A stretch of 64,000 nucleotides of DNA from Corynebacterium mustelae (GTDB lineage: Bacteria > Actinomycetota > Actinomycetes > Mycobacteriales > Mycobacteriaceae), in contig NZ_CP011542.1 in the NCBI RefSeq assembly GCF_001020985.1, forward strand, positions 62,001 to 126,000, given 5' to 3'. Under the pieces are notes generated by a model, which worked only from the letters and a program-made list of their open reading frames with translations, was not told the origin of the DNA and searched no databases. Both the position numbers and the translations under genes were made by a program. Shown here piece by piece: positions 17,398 to 27,800 of the stretch (position 1 is its first letter; each line of letters begins with the position of its first letter).

Positions 17398-18849
17398 ATG
17401 AATTCACCACACGCCACTGGGACCTTGCGTACTGGATTAACGCCAGCGCAGGCCGTCGAAAAGCTCGAACATCACTACGGTGCAGCGGTGGCGACTGCGC
17501 GCCGGGTATTGGAGACTGGAATATCCAATGGTGATTTTTCTGATTACGCCGATGTGACGTATCCAAAACTTACAGTGCGGGTTAATTCATGGCACCCGGT
17601 GGATCGCACGGAACCTTTCGGCTATGTTGATGATGCAGGATTGTATTCGGCGGTTATCTCTAAACCTACGCTGTTATCAGCGTATTTGATAGAGCAATTG
17701 TCTCGGCTGAACAAAAACTACGATTGCACCATTTTTGTTTCTGATTCTGGGATCCGAATCCCGCCGGAATACATTGATGGGTTGGCAACAACAGCTACCC
17801 AGTTGACCGGTGCCCGCCGATCGCCAGAGATCCCCCGTCCCAGCCTTGACGACGTGGATGATGCCATCATTGACGGCGATTGGGATGCGTTTCACCAAGA
17901 CGAAAAACCGCTTTTCCACTTCACCCCCCAACGCTTTGACATAGCGTGCGCACGGATTGAACACTACACCGGGATAGCAGTAGATACCGTGCAAAAGTTC
18001 ATTCTGTTCACAAACTATGACATGCACACTCGGGAATTTCTGCGCTTCGGATTGGCGGAATTACGTAATCCCCATTCCCGGTATCGGGCGTTGGTGCTAG
18101 CTGATGGCACCGAAATCACGGCGGAAACTATCGATATGGTTGACGTTGATCAATTGGTAGGCGCAGTTAAGTATCAAATGCCACGGTTTGATCTGGTGGC
18201 TGCCGACAATTACGGAATCACCATGATAAATATCGGGGTGGGTCCGTCAAATGCCAAGACAATTACTGACTGCTTGGCGGTTTTACGGCCAGAAGCGTGG
18301 GTGATGATCGGTCACTGTGCTGGGTTGGACGGACGTATGCGGATGGGGGATCTGATCTTAGGCAATGCATATCAGCGCAGCGACCACCTGTTAGATGGAC
18401 ATATTCCGATAAATCTGCCAATCCCAGCGGTTCCAGAAGTACAGCGCGCTTTAGAAGCAAGCGTGACCGAAATCTATGGGTCTGACCTATCACTGATGCG
18501 CACTGGCACCGTCATTTCCACCGATGACCGCAATTGGGAGTGGCATACCCCCAAAGCATTGTGGGAATGGTTGCGTGGTTCCACCGCAGTTGGTTGCGAT
18601 ATGGAATCGGCTACGTTGGCGGGAAATGGCTACCGATATCGGATACCATATGGCACGTTGTTGAGCGTGTCTGACCTGCCATTACATGCGGTTCCAAAAT
18701 TACCAGCTGCTGCTCAGACTTTCTATTCCAATTCTAAGGAAGCACATGTGATGTGTGCGGTACGGGCTGTGGAACATCTTGCAGAAACGCCGGAACGATT
18801 GCGGACGAGGAAATTGCGCCGTACCGTGGCGGAAGTACCGTTTAGATAG
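17398..18849 (+). CDS. amn: AMP nucleosidase
   Basis: 483-residue enzyme that hydrolyses AMP to adenine and ribose 5-phosphate. The N-terminal AMP nucleosidase regulatory domain (residues 1-160) is followed by a purine-nucleoside-phosphorylase-like catalytic domain. Visible there are NIGVGPSNAKTITDCLAVLRP, the GHCAGLD turn, GDLILGNAYQR and the late VGCDMESATLAGNGYRYRIPYGTLL with the catalytic Asp/Glu region. Length and order match Amn. AGAGGAG precedes the ATG. A lipoprotein gene follows after 12 bases and may be co-transcribed. Confidence 0.93.
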   Translation: MNSPHATGTLRTGLTPAQAVEKLEHHYGAAVATARRVLETGISNGDFSDYADVTYPKLTVRVNSWHPVDRTEPFGYVDDAGLYSAVISKPTLLSAYLIEQLSRLNKNYDCTIFVSDSGIRIPPEYIDGLATTATQLTGARRSPEIPRPSLDDVDDAIIDGDWDAFHQDEKPLFHFTPQRFDIACARIEHYTGIAVDTVQKFILFTNYDMHTREFLRFGLAELRNPHSRYRALVLADGTEITAETIDMVDVDQLVGAVKYQMPRFDLVAADNYGITMINIGVGPSNAKTITDCLAVLRPEAWVMIGHCAGLDGRMRMGDLILGNAYQRSDHLLDGHIPINLPIPAVPEVQRALEASVTEIYGSDLSLMRTGTVISTDDRNWEWHTPKALWEWLRGSTAVGCDMESATLAGNGYRYRIPYGTLLSVSDLPLHAVPKLPAAAQTFYSNSKEAHVMCAVRAVEHLAETPERLRTRKLRRTVAEVPFR

Positions 18850-18861
18850 GATATTGCAATT

Positions 18862-20340
18862 ATGGGTTTTGGAACTAGGAAGTTTTGGGTGTTTGTAGCG
18901 TCGATAGGCGTCACTATGGCACTGAGTGCCTGTAGCGCCGACCAAGGCGGGAAAACTCCGGCTGCTGCGGATAATGCCTCCGCGGCGCAACAGGAGACGC
19001 CGCCGCCTTCGCTTGTCGACGACGACACTGGGCGCGGCTTATTACAGCAATTATCTGGAGAAGATTCAGTCGACGTCGTTATCGGGGATGATAACGACGT
19101 GCGGTTCCAAGAACACGCACGCAAAGCTGTCCAGTTGAAGGCAGCGCTAGTTACACCTACAGATGGTGCTGGTGCGACAACAATGGCAGATGAAATGAAA
19201 AAGGATTATTCAGTCATTGCAACGGAAAAACTTGATGATGTTCAGTTAGAAAATCCCACGGAACAAGCGGTGACACCTGCAAACCTCTTGCACGGATACA
19301 AACCAACCATTAACGATACGGTGGTGGTTCTAGGCAAAGATGCCTCATTGGCCAATGTTGTCACCGCTATGGCTCACGGAGTTCGCATTGAGTTGCTGCC
19401 AGTTTCCGATGTGCGGGCGAGCGCTTCTGTGATGAAGCAGGTGGCGGAGCCGAAAAACCTAACAATTATCGCCGCTGGTAGTGATTTTGGTGGTAGCGCT
19501 GGCCTGGAAAAACAGTTATCTCTAGCTAAAGCAGGACCGGTTCCTGGTGGCGAGACCGGATTGGTATTTCCCGGTAGAAGAATGGTCGCCCTATACGGGC
19601 ACCCAAGCGGACCCGCGTTGGGTGCAATGGGGGAGCAGAATCCAGAAGAAGCAGTGCATAGAGTAGAAGACTTGGTGCGCCAATACCAGGAGGCAAGTCT
19701 GGACAAAGATAATGGTTACGTCCCCGCCTTCGAAATTATTGCCACAGTGGCATCAAGCTCTGCGGGTGATGATGGCGATTATTCAAATGAATCCAAGGTT
19801 GAGGACCTGAAGCCATATGTTGATGCAATTGGTGCTGCTGGTGGTTACGCAATCTTAGATCTTCAACCTGGGCATGCCAGCTTCCTAGATCAAGCCAAGC
19901 GGTATCAAGAACTACTAGAGCTGCCCCATGTGGGATTGGCTCTCGATCCAGAATGGAAAATTAAACCCGACGAGCGGCCACTGGCACGGGTAGGAAACAC
20001 CACCAGTGCCGAGATCGACGAGGTTTCTGACTGGCTTGCCCAGTTAGTACGAGAAAAGAACTTGCCACAGAAAATTCTGATCCTGCATCAATTCCAAGTG
20101 GCGATGATTGAGGGCCGGGAAAACATGAACGTCAACCACCCGGAATTGGCATTCGTTCTGCATGCTGATGGGCATGGTACCCCAGAGCAAAAGTTTGATA
20201 CGTGGAATACGCTGCGTGAGGGATTGCAACCTGAAATCTTCTTGGCCTGGAAGAACTTCATAGATGAGGACACTCCGATGTTTGATCCAGTGCAGACAAC
20301 TCAGATTGATCCACAGCCGTGGTTTGTTAGCTACCAATAA
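18862..20340 (+). CDS. Conserved secreted lipoprotein, function unknown
   Basis: 492-residue lipoprotein. The signal peptide ends in LSAC with Cys24, followed by an Ala/Pro-rich linker. The first half (about 60-290) has alternating strands and helices with repeated N-L-T-I-I-A/A-G-S-type segments, somewhat like cell-wall-binding repeat or periplasmic Rossmann domains. The second half carries YAILDLQPGHASFLDQAKRYQ, GLALDPEWKI and KILILHQFQ, which suggests a TIM-barrel hydrolase-like domain. I do not recognise the family with confidence. No membrane segment follows the lipid anchor, so it faces outward. Confidence 0.8.
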   Translation: MGFGTRKFWVFVASIGVTMALSACSADQGGKTPAAADNASAAQQETPPPSLVDDDTGRGLLQQLSGEDSVDVVIGDDNDVRFQEHARKAVQLKAALVTPTDGAGATTMADEMKKDYSVIATEKLDDVQLENPTEQAVTPANLLHGYKPTINDTVVVLGKDASLANVVTAMAHGVRIELLPVSDVRASASVMKQVAEPKNLTIIAAGSDFGGSAGLEKQLSLAKAGPVPGGETGLVFPGRRMVALYGHPSGPALGAMGEQNPEEAVHRVEDLVRQYQEASLDKDNGYVPAFEIIATVASSSAGDDGDYSNESKVEDLKPYVDAIGAAGGYAILDLQPGHASFLDQAKRYQELLELPHVGLALDPEWKIKPDERPLARVGNTTSAEIDEVSDWLAQLVREKNLPQKILILHQFQVAMIEGRENMNVNHPELAFVLHADGHGTPEQKFDTWNTLREGLQPEIFLAWKNFIDEDTPMFDPVQTTQIDPQPWFVSYQ

Positions 20341-20388
20341 GGCTTGCGTGCAAGAGATTCTTATTAGCGGTTAAGTGATCGAGTAGAA

Positions 20389-20406
20389 AGTAGACTTTCG
20401 TCTACT
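20389..20406. promoter_or_regulatory. AGTAGAC-N4-GTCTACT inverted repeat
   Basis: Perfect 7-bp arms with a four-base spacer, 49 bases after the lipoprotein stop. It shares its half-site GTAGAC with repeats at 29699 and 33761. It could be an operator or a weak terminator; no U-tract follows. Confidence 0.4.
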
Positions 20407-21020
20407 AATAGTTACCCCCAGCGATATTTGCACAAAAATACCCCCAGTTTTCTCGTTGCTTCACCTGTTGTGCCCCTTATTCTCATAACTATAAATCGGT
20501 TTTGTGCTACCGCTTGGGTGCATTGATGGTCATGTGTTAGTGGCAAGTAGTTAGTCAAATTATGACCATCGATCCGAGAAGGCTATGCAAAAGTGGTTGC
20601 CTCAACAACGGGTTAAGCCTTTTCTTTATACAAACGTTTTCCTGAATAAAACTGTGTTTTACAGCCATGATTGTTAATTAGTTGTAGGTGGAATGCAACT
20701 AATTATTGGTGCTAGAGGTGGTGTTGATGGCGGGAATCTGGGCGTGTGGCTGGCTTGGGTTTGGGTGTTTGATGGCCGGACGGCGATCAATGTAGTGTCG
20801 GTGGTTCACCCCCGAAATGGGGTAAATTATTTTGCCGAAAATTTCGTACATTATTTTCTTGAAAAATGCAAAAATTTTAAGCGGGGGTAATGAGTTGCAG
20901 GCGTGGGGTGGCTAGGAAAAGATCCTGGCAGTTTTCGCTTGGAGAGGGTGAGTTATGCATGGATTAATAAAACGAAAAATTCCTGTTATAAACATAATTC
21001 CGCTGCTAGATACGTTTTTC

Positions 21021-21042
21021 CAGGGTGTGAAATTTCACCCTG
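21021..21042. promoter_or_regulatory. CAGGGTG/CACCCTG inverted repeat with GTGAAATTTCAC core
   Basis: Arms CAGGGTG (21021-21027) and CACCCTG (21036-21042) overlap a perfect 12-bp palindrome GTGAAATTTCAC. It is about 400 bases upstream of the major pilin start, with no T-run after it, so an operator is more likely than a terminator. Confidence 0.35.
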
Positions 21043-21431
21043 TAGCACTTTTGTTGACGGGACACCTTCCGTAGGGGGTAAAAATACCCACAATATATAT
21101 CTATGTAAAGAAAATGCTGTTCTAAAAATGAAATAATTCTTAAAATTTTTCAGGTCAGTCTTTTTGAAACCTGATTTAAGTGGGGATAGTTTTTAGTTAG
21201 TCATGTGCCCCACGGTCTAACCACAGAATGAAATGGCGAAATACCAATGGTAAAGCCATCAATTCTGCGTGCCCAACCCCGCTATTTACTGGTTCCGCAA
21301 CCATTAACAACGCAGGGAGCAACCGCCAGCGCATCGCTCTCATGAGCGGTAACCCACTGCTTATGAGCTTTGACCCAATCCTCTCAGGTTGGGGTCTCAA
21401 CTTAAGATTCAATAGCAGAAAGGATTTTCGC

Positions 21432-23045
21432 ATGCGCACGTCCCGGAAGATGCGGGCTGTAGCACACTCTGCGATTCTAGCAATTGCGTTATCTGCTGGC
21501 TCCGCAGCAATCGGTCCAGTTTTTGCTTCACCAGCAATGGCTACCCAAGTACTACCTGGAGTAATCAATTTTGCTAAAACGGACAGCAGCCTGACTATCC
21601 ACAAGCGTGAAGGTGTAGCAGGTGAAACGCGTGACAATGGTTTAGTCAATAACAACCCAGGTGGAAAACCACTACAGGGTGTTACCTACCAGGTTGCGCT
21701 GGTTAAGCCTATTACCAATGCGGCACAGTTCAGCGAAGCTGCGAAACTGCGGTATCCGAAGGATAAAGCAGCCATCGACCAAGCTGTGGCTAATGAAAAT
21801 AAAAAAGTCACCCAAGTGACTGGCCCTACCGGAGAAGCGAATTTCCAAAACCTGAAATTAGGGCTTTACCTAGTAACCGAAACTAATGCGCCAGCTGATG
21901 TCCACCGGGCGCAGCCGTTTCTGGTTATGTTGCCAATGACAAGCCCGGACAACAATAATGCGTGGAACTACAATCTGCATGTCTATCCAAAGAACCAACG
22001 GCAGCCAAAGCCCGTTAAGGAAGTAATCGACGCTGAAGTCAATGCTGGGCATAAACTGACCTACACCATTTCCAATGTGCTTCCCGATCTGCCCACCAGC
22101 GCAGGCGGTGGCTATCAATCACTCATCATCTGGGATGATATTGATGAAACCCAGCTGTCGGTGGTCGCAGATGATGTCACCGTTGCCGTGGCAGGTACCA
22201 CTAAAGCGCTGGCCAAAGGCGTAGATTACCGGGTAGATGTTGACGCTCGGTATAGCCCACCATCAGGTTCTGCCGGTTGGCAAAACGGCCAGAAAGTAGT
22301 TCGGATTGAGTTCGACCAAATAGGACTTAGCAAACTCACTGAGGCGTATCGGGCAGCACCGGGGCAGGCGAAAGTAGTGGCAACGATCAAAGCCACGGCA
22401 AAAGCAACCCGCACCCCATTGGTGGAAAATGAGGCAGTCGTTTATGTCGACAACGGCGCTGGCGGTGGTTTCGGTGCGATTCCTACTCCAGGTGCTGGGG
22501 TGAACAACCCAACCCAACCACCAGTCGGTACTAAGACTGACAAAGTAACCACCATCTTCGGCAACGTTAAGGTAATCAAGCACGAAGCTGGCAAAGAAAA
22601 CATCAAGATCCCAGATACTACCTTTGAGCTTTATCGTTGTACCGGAAGCGCGGAATCTCCGGTGCTAGCTGGCAATAAATTGACTGTAGGCGGTAAAACC
22701 AGCTGGACTACTCAAGGCAGCCAAGGTGAAGTAGAGATTCAAGGTCTGCACGTCACCGACTTTGAAAACGGAGCCCCGGTTTCAAGCCCCAGCAAGAAGT
22801 ACTGCCTGGTGGAAACAAAGGCCAATGCCAAGTATGAATTATCGCCACAACCTATTCAGTTCGACCTGAGGTCTGAGCAAGTACGCACGAAAATGACCCA
22901 GGATCTCAAGGTTCCAAACTTACTGAAGACCACCCCTAACCTGCCACTTACTGGTGGTGCAGGCGTAACCCTGTTGGGCCTGTTGGGCCTGGCAATCATC
23001 GGTATTGGTGCCTGGTTCGCTCGGCGCAACACCGTAACGGCATAG
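21432..23045 (+). CDS. Major (shaft) pilin, SpaA-type, LPLTG anchored
   Basis: 537-residue backbone pilin. It has a signal peptide, then a pilin motif WNYNLHVYPK (residues 178-187) whose Lys187 is the expected acceptor for sortase-made isopeptide bonds. The E-box YCLVETKAN (Glu461) and other Ig-like (CnaB) domain signatures such as GLYLVTET follow. The sorting signal LPLTG (504-508) precedes a membrane helix and basic tail. The ATG at 21432 is preceded by AAAGGA; the frame stays open to 21228 but that extension has no signal-peptide sense. It is the first gene of a four-gene pilus operon ordered like spaA-srtA-spaB-spaC. Confidence 0.93.
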   Translation: MRTSRKMRAVAHSAILAIALSAGSAAIGPVFASPAMATQVLPGVINFAKTDSSLTIHKREGVAGETRDNGLVNNNPGGKPLQGVTYQVALVKPITNAAQFSEAAKLRYPKDKAAIDQAVANENKKVTQVTGPTGEANFQNLKLGLYLVTETNAPADVHRAQPFLVMLPMTSPDNNNAWNYNLHVYPKNQRQPKPVKEVIDAEVNAGHKLTYTISNVLPDLPTSAGGGYQSLIIWDDIDETQLSVVADDVTVAVAGTTKALAKGVDYRVDVDARYSPPSGSAGWQNGQKVVRIEFDQIGLSKLTEAYRAAPGQAKVVATIKATAKATRTPLVENEAVVYVDNGAGGGFGAIPTPGAGVNNPTQPPVGTKTDKVTTIFGNVKVIKHEAGKENIKIPDTTFELYRCTGSAESPVLAGNKLTVGGKTSWTTQGSQGEVEIQGLHVTDFENGAPVSSPSKKYCLVETKANAKYELSPQPIQFDLRSEQVRTKMTQDLKVPNLLKTTPNLPLTGGAGVTLLGLLGLAIIGIGAWFARRNTVTA

Positions 23046-23084
23046 TCCAGTAACCAGAAAAGAAATCCAAAGAAAGCGTAACCA

Positions 23085-23972
23085 ATGCACACGATAATGA
23101 CATCTCCGAAAGCTCAGCCAAGTGCTTTTCGACGAATAGTGTTGCCAGCACTCGTTATTATCGTGGGCATTGCGGTTTTGGTTTACCCCGTTGCCGCCAC
23201 CCAATGGAATAATTACAAGCAACTGCGCGTTGCTGAGCAATACTCCACACTAGAGCGCGATAAAGATCCAATTGTGCTCAATGAAATGGTAGCGGCAGCG
23301 CACGAATACAATCAGAATCGCGCCACCGGCCCTATCCTTGACCCGTGGTTAGCACGCATTACCCCAGATAACACGGATTACCAAGAGTACCTCCATCAAC
23401 TTGATGCCTTTGATGTGATGGCACGGTTGGTAATCCCCAGCGTGAATATCGACCTGCCAGTCTTTCACGGAACCACCGAGGAGGTGCTGCATAAAGGGGT
23501 GGGTCATCTATTCGGCTCCGATCTGCCAATCGGCGGCGAATCAACCCACAGTGTGCTTACCGGTCATACTGGGTTATCAGTAGCAACGCTATTTGATAAC
23601 CTGGCCGACGTTAAAATCGGCGATGCCATTTACGTGGCGGTAGCGGGGCAGCGGTTGAAATATGAAATCCACGACATGCAGGTGGTCCTGCCAGACCAAA
23701 CGGATTCATTGAACAAACAAGAGGGCAAAGATTTACTTACCCTCATAACCTGCACACCATACGGAGTTAACAGTCACCGCATATTGGTCACCGCACATCA
23801 AGTGCCCATGAATGCCGCTGACGAACACGCCTTGAATGGTTCTGGCATGAATATCCAATGGTGGATGTGGCTATTTGGTCTCAGCGCGGTCTGTGCCGCC
23901 GCACTGTTATTGTCCTGGATCATGGTCATGGTCCGTCGATCACGTCCGAAAATCAATGGAGAGCAGCCATGA
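23085..23972 (+). CDS. Class C pilin-polymerising sortase
   Basis: 295-residue membrane sortase that links pilin subunits. An N-terminal membrane anchor (about residues 17-40) is followed by a lid motif DPW (86-88), characteristic of class C enzymes. The catalytic His is in LTGHTGL (His161), the Cys in TLITCTPYG (Cys223) and the Arg in NSHRILV (Arg232). A second membrane helix and a basic tail follow. Its position between major and minor pilin genes matches srtA of C. diphtheriae. It ends in an ATGA overlap with the next gene. Confidence 0.95.
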   Translation: MHTIMTSPKAQPSAFRRIVLPALVIIVGIAVLVYPVAATQWNNYKQLRVAEQYSTLERDKDPIVLNEMVAAAHEYNQNRATGPILDPWLARITPDNTDYQEYLHQLDAFDVMARLVIPSVNIDLPVFHGTTEEVLHKGVGHLFGSDLPIGGESTHSVLTGHTGLSVATLFDNLADVKIGDAIYVAVAGQRLKYEIHDMQVVLPDQTDSLNKQEGKDLLTLITCTPYGVNSHRILVTAHQVPMNAADEHALNGSGMNIQWWMWLFGLSAVCAAALLLSWIMVMVRRSRPKINGEQP

Positions 23973-24838
23973 ACGGGTGGCTATTGACACATAAAAAGTC
24001 CACGCTGTTTACGGTAGGCATATCCATAGTTTGTGTCATGATTATTGCGGTATTCCAAACAAGTATTGCGCCGTTTGTGCAGGCAACCAATATTGTTACT
24101 GGCCCGGCTCGCCTGGATTGTACACATCAACCCAGTACCGCAATACTGCCAGAAGCGATTGATCTTAAGGTGCATCTTCCTAAAGAAAATCCCTATGACA
24201 GTCAAGCGCAGCGGAATCCTCGACCACTTGGTGGGTATGCGGTACGGATTCAACGATTTTCGGATGCCACTCTTACCGATATTGAAAAACTCCATAATAA
24301 CTACAGCGTCACAACAGCACTTGCGGGACCTAGCAGTGTTTTCGAGGAAACGATTTCGACCGTGACCGATGCTGATGGGGTTGCACAAGCCACCGGACTG
24401 GTTCCTGGTTTGTATTTGCTATCAGTCGATGCCCCCGCTGGTATTGATGAAACCGACACTCGTGATATGCAGTCAGCGCACCTAGACGAAGCCAACGATA
24501 GACAGCACGTGCAACACATGCGTCGGATAGTAGATGTCGAACCACAGCTAGTTATCTTGCCAACCATCAGCGAGGAATGTTTATGGAACGATTCGGTGGA
24601 GGTTTTTGTCAAACCGAAAGTGATGGCTGCACCGTCGTCGATAAGCTTTCCAGACCCGTTGGGTGAAAATCCGGCCAATCTGGAAAGCCACCCGGTGCCC
24701 AGCATCTCGTCACCATCGTCTTTGGCCCGCACCGGTGCCAATTCTGCCATCGTCGTTGCCATTGGTCTCTTAGTTTCGATTGTGGGGATGGTTGTTCTAT
24801 TTACTCGAAAACGCACAGATCCGAAGGACTGGAGGTAA
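23969..24838 (+). CDS. Minor/base pilin, SpaB-type, with LARTG sorting signal
   Basis: 289-residue secreted protein with an N-terminal signal/anchor helix (residues 8-30) and a C-terminal sorting signal LARTG (252-256) before a membrane helix and basic tail. The central region contains a CnaB-like strand pattern ending GLVPGLYLLSVDAPAG. The non-canonical sorting pentapeptide parallels LAFTG of C. diphtheriae SpaB, the base pilin that hands the fibre to the housekeeping sortase. Start set by the four-base overlap with the sortase gene; an extension to 23858 lies within that gene. Confidence 0.88.
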   Translation: MNGWLLTHKKSTLFTVGISIVCVMIIAVFQTSIAPFVQATNIVTGPARLDCTHQPSTAILPEAIDLKVHLPKENPYDSQAQRNPRPLGGYAVRIQRFSDATLTDIEKLHNNYSVTTALAGPSSVFEETISTVTDADGVAQATGLVPGLYLLSVDAPAGIDETDTRDMQSAHLDEANDRQHVQHMRRIVDVEPQLVILPTISEECLWNDSVEVFVKPKVMAAPSSISFPDPLGENPANLESHPVPSISSPSSLARTGANSAIVVAIGLLVSIVGMVVLFTRKRTDPKDWR

Positions 24839-24845
24839 TCTGCCC

Positions 24846-27800
24846 ATGCTATCTCGAATGCGGTTACGAAAAAGCGTGGCGATATTGGTTACAGCCCTGG
24901 TCTGTGGTGGTCTTGCCCCACTATCGGCGACTTCGATCGATGCACGTTCCGTGGAATCAGATGAGACTGCGCAGTTGTCTACCAAAACTCCTCCTTCTAA
25001 CAGTGCGCACATGGAGACATCGTCAGCAACTGAAGCACAAGAACCGGAGCCGTTTGTAGACTCCACCTTGGCCAAGCAATCGGTGCCAGTGACCGAATAT
25101 GAGCACGTTATAGCGCGGATTGAGCAACAAAAATGGGATATTCGAACGCGAGCAAATCTTCGGGGAAGTGTCGATACCATCGACGTGGCTTTTCCCTCGT
25201 TGGGGCAGGTTCTAAGCAATCACCAGCAACTGAAAGTGTGGCGGGTCAGCACACCTATGAACTCTGCACCTGAGTATCAGTTATTACGGCTGACTGCGGA
25301 AACTAATTTTGCTGATGGCTACATTGCGGTGGTGGGAGACAAACTTTCGATTGATTTTACACAGCCAATCACTCTGGCTGCGGATGCACATATCCGCATG
25401 CAGTATGAGAGTTCTTCAGTGCCGACAATCGATCCGAATACCGTTTCAATAACTGTTGCGGGAGAGATAACCTCGCTACCGGAACCTGGTGAGAAACAGC
25501 AAGAGTATAGCGACTCGGTGGAGCAGCATACAGGACTTTGTTTCTGGGATACGGCGAGTGTTAGTTGGGTACGGAAGCGGATAAATAGTCGTCTCGGGTA
25601 CGAGGCGACCCATGTCGTGGATCAAGATGACAATGCACCCATGCGTAGGGATGCGCTATCGTTTCAGTTTAAAAATAGCCAGCACAGCGATATTTTCTAT
25701 CAACCAGTTGTCCATATAGATGGAGCACCTTTAGAAGCCGAACAGGATTTTCGCCTCCGATATGAGGAAAACCAGCTCACTATCACCTTTTCCGACTCCC
25801 GTAAGATTCGTCCGGGGTCAACGATCAAGGTAGGTTTTATATTCCGAGGTGACACCACTGGCGGATACTCGCCTCGGGTGAGTAAACCAACAGTGGAAGT
25901 CCGAGTATGTGAACTAGACGATGATGAGGTATCAGATTCCTCTGCCATGGGCTTTCTACATACAACTGTTGTGCCAAATCCACCGGTGGTGCATCGATGC
26001 GGACAACGGGTAGGTGTGGTTTTTGATTTGTCTGCGTCAATCGGTGATGACGGTTTGGCAAAGTTCAAGGAGGCGGGACTCGGAATCATCAATGGGTTAC
26101 GGGGCACCAGCACGGAACTTGGGATTTACAACTTTGCCTCTTATTCTCCTGCAATGCGCAGCGATACGACTGGTAGAACGTGGACCAATCCGCTGGACAT
26201 GCAGAGTTCGGAGAATGTGGACAGACTTATCAACACAGTTAAAGCATTGGCGATCGACCGACAAGCCGGCGGCACTAACTGGGAAGCAGGTTTGGCGAAT
26301 GTACTTAAGCAAAACCTCGACATTGTTTATTTCGTAACTGACGGACAACCCACTAATTACGTTGGCTGGGAAGAACAATGGGCTCAAGCGCCTGCACACT
26401 GGCTGGACAAACGGGATTACGACCGCCTGAACTGGAGACTGTTATACGAGCAGCGCGGTGATGCAGGTTATGTTACCCACGTAAGTGACATTAACCGTGC
26501 TGTCACCATCGCTAATGCTATTAAGGAACAAGGCACCCGAGTTGAGGCGGTATCGGTTGGGTTGCGTGGCAACCGGATCGGTGTGCTGCGCGACGAAGCC
26601 GCTTACCAACAAGATGGTGATTATTGGGAATATTATTATCCGCGAGCGCAGTGGGGAGAAGCCCGCTATGCATGGGGTGTGCCAGAGAAAAATCGGGGCT
26701 TCTGGGGAGCACACCCTGGAATTCCGAAACCAGAAAACGTGGAGGATATTTATGGAAGCACCGCTGATAACGTATATCGGAGCTACAGCGAGGCGATAGC
26801 GGGATGGACCACCGACGTTGACATGCTGCAATATATCTCCGGTGGGAAACGTGGCGAAGACTATCACGTGATTAAGGATTTTCAGGCTGTAACTGATGCC
26901 CTTGTTCGCCGGGTTTTGCAGGAGTGTCATAACAAGGTCATTGTCAAGAAAAAATTGACCGAATATATCTCTGGGACTGAAAACGTTAGTTATACCGGCG
27001 GTGAAAAAGTTGCAGGGTGGAATTTCGGCGCGCAGGTTGGTAATTCAGGAAATGTAAGACTGATTCACGAATCCGCAACGACCGATCTAGAAGGCGAAGC
27101 GGCTTTTGAATATCGCAGATCCAGTGCTGCGGACGGCGAGATTGTCATCACTGAAAATTTAGGATCACAACCAGATGTGGCATTAAAAAGTGTGGCTACT
27201 GGTCGCGATGGATCACCACAGTATGCGCGATGTACCAGAAACGGCAGGCAAGTTAAGGTTGGTGCTGTCCGGGATTCAACTAGTTCACAGCGTTTTAAGC
27301 AGAATGCGTTTAGCGTTGCGATCTCCACAACGGGAATGACCGAAACTGAAGCTTTCGGGCCGATTGTCTGTGAGGTGGAGAATATTAAAAACTCGCGTAC
27401 CATCTCGGTAGCTATTCAAAAATTCGGATTAGACGGTAATAACTCAAGCCGTACCCACAAGGTAGCTGGTGCGCACTTCGAGTTATTTGTGGCGAACCCA
27501 AAGGGAAGCGGTTTTCGAATGGGGAATAAGCTACAGGATTTCACGCCAGTACCGGGTCAAGAAGGATTCCTCGCGTTGCCGACGGAAATTGCAGCAGGAA
27601 CGTACTATCTGGTGGAGCAACGCGCGCCTGATGGTTACCATCTCCTACCAGCACCGGTACTATTTAGAATCGAGTCTCGCCCTGGTTCGTGGCCCAAAGG
27701 CACGATCGTGAATTCTGCTGACACGCCAGGAGTCGACGTCCACCACGGAAAAGGAAACCCCAAGCATAATGTGGTCTTTTATATAAATGACATCCAGCAA

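Larger units (their letters stand above)
20341..21431 (+). other. Long AT-rich intergenic region ahead of the pilus genes
   Basis: About 1.1 kb with no convincing gene. Two plus-strand open frames here (20693-20890 and 20903-21136) have weak starts and atypical composition. The region contains the GTAGAC inverted repeat, two TACCCCCAG direct repeats 26 bases apart (20413, 20439), two GGGGGTAA words (20883, 21074) and the CAGGGTG/CACCCTG repeat. An AT-rich TATATAT stretch near 21094 may be a -10 region for the pilus operon. It is probably a regulatory region with a long leader. Confidence 0.5.

Noticed and set aside
20693..21136. Two small plus-strand open frames (65 and 77 codons) ahead of the pilus genes
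   Set aside because: Weak starts, low-complexity or Cys/Asn/Lys-rich translation with no domain, in a region full of repeats; more likely leader or regulatory DNA.
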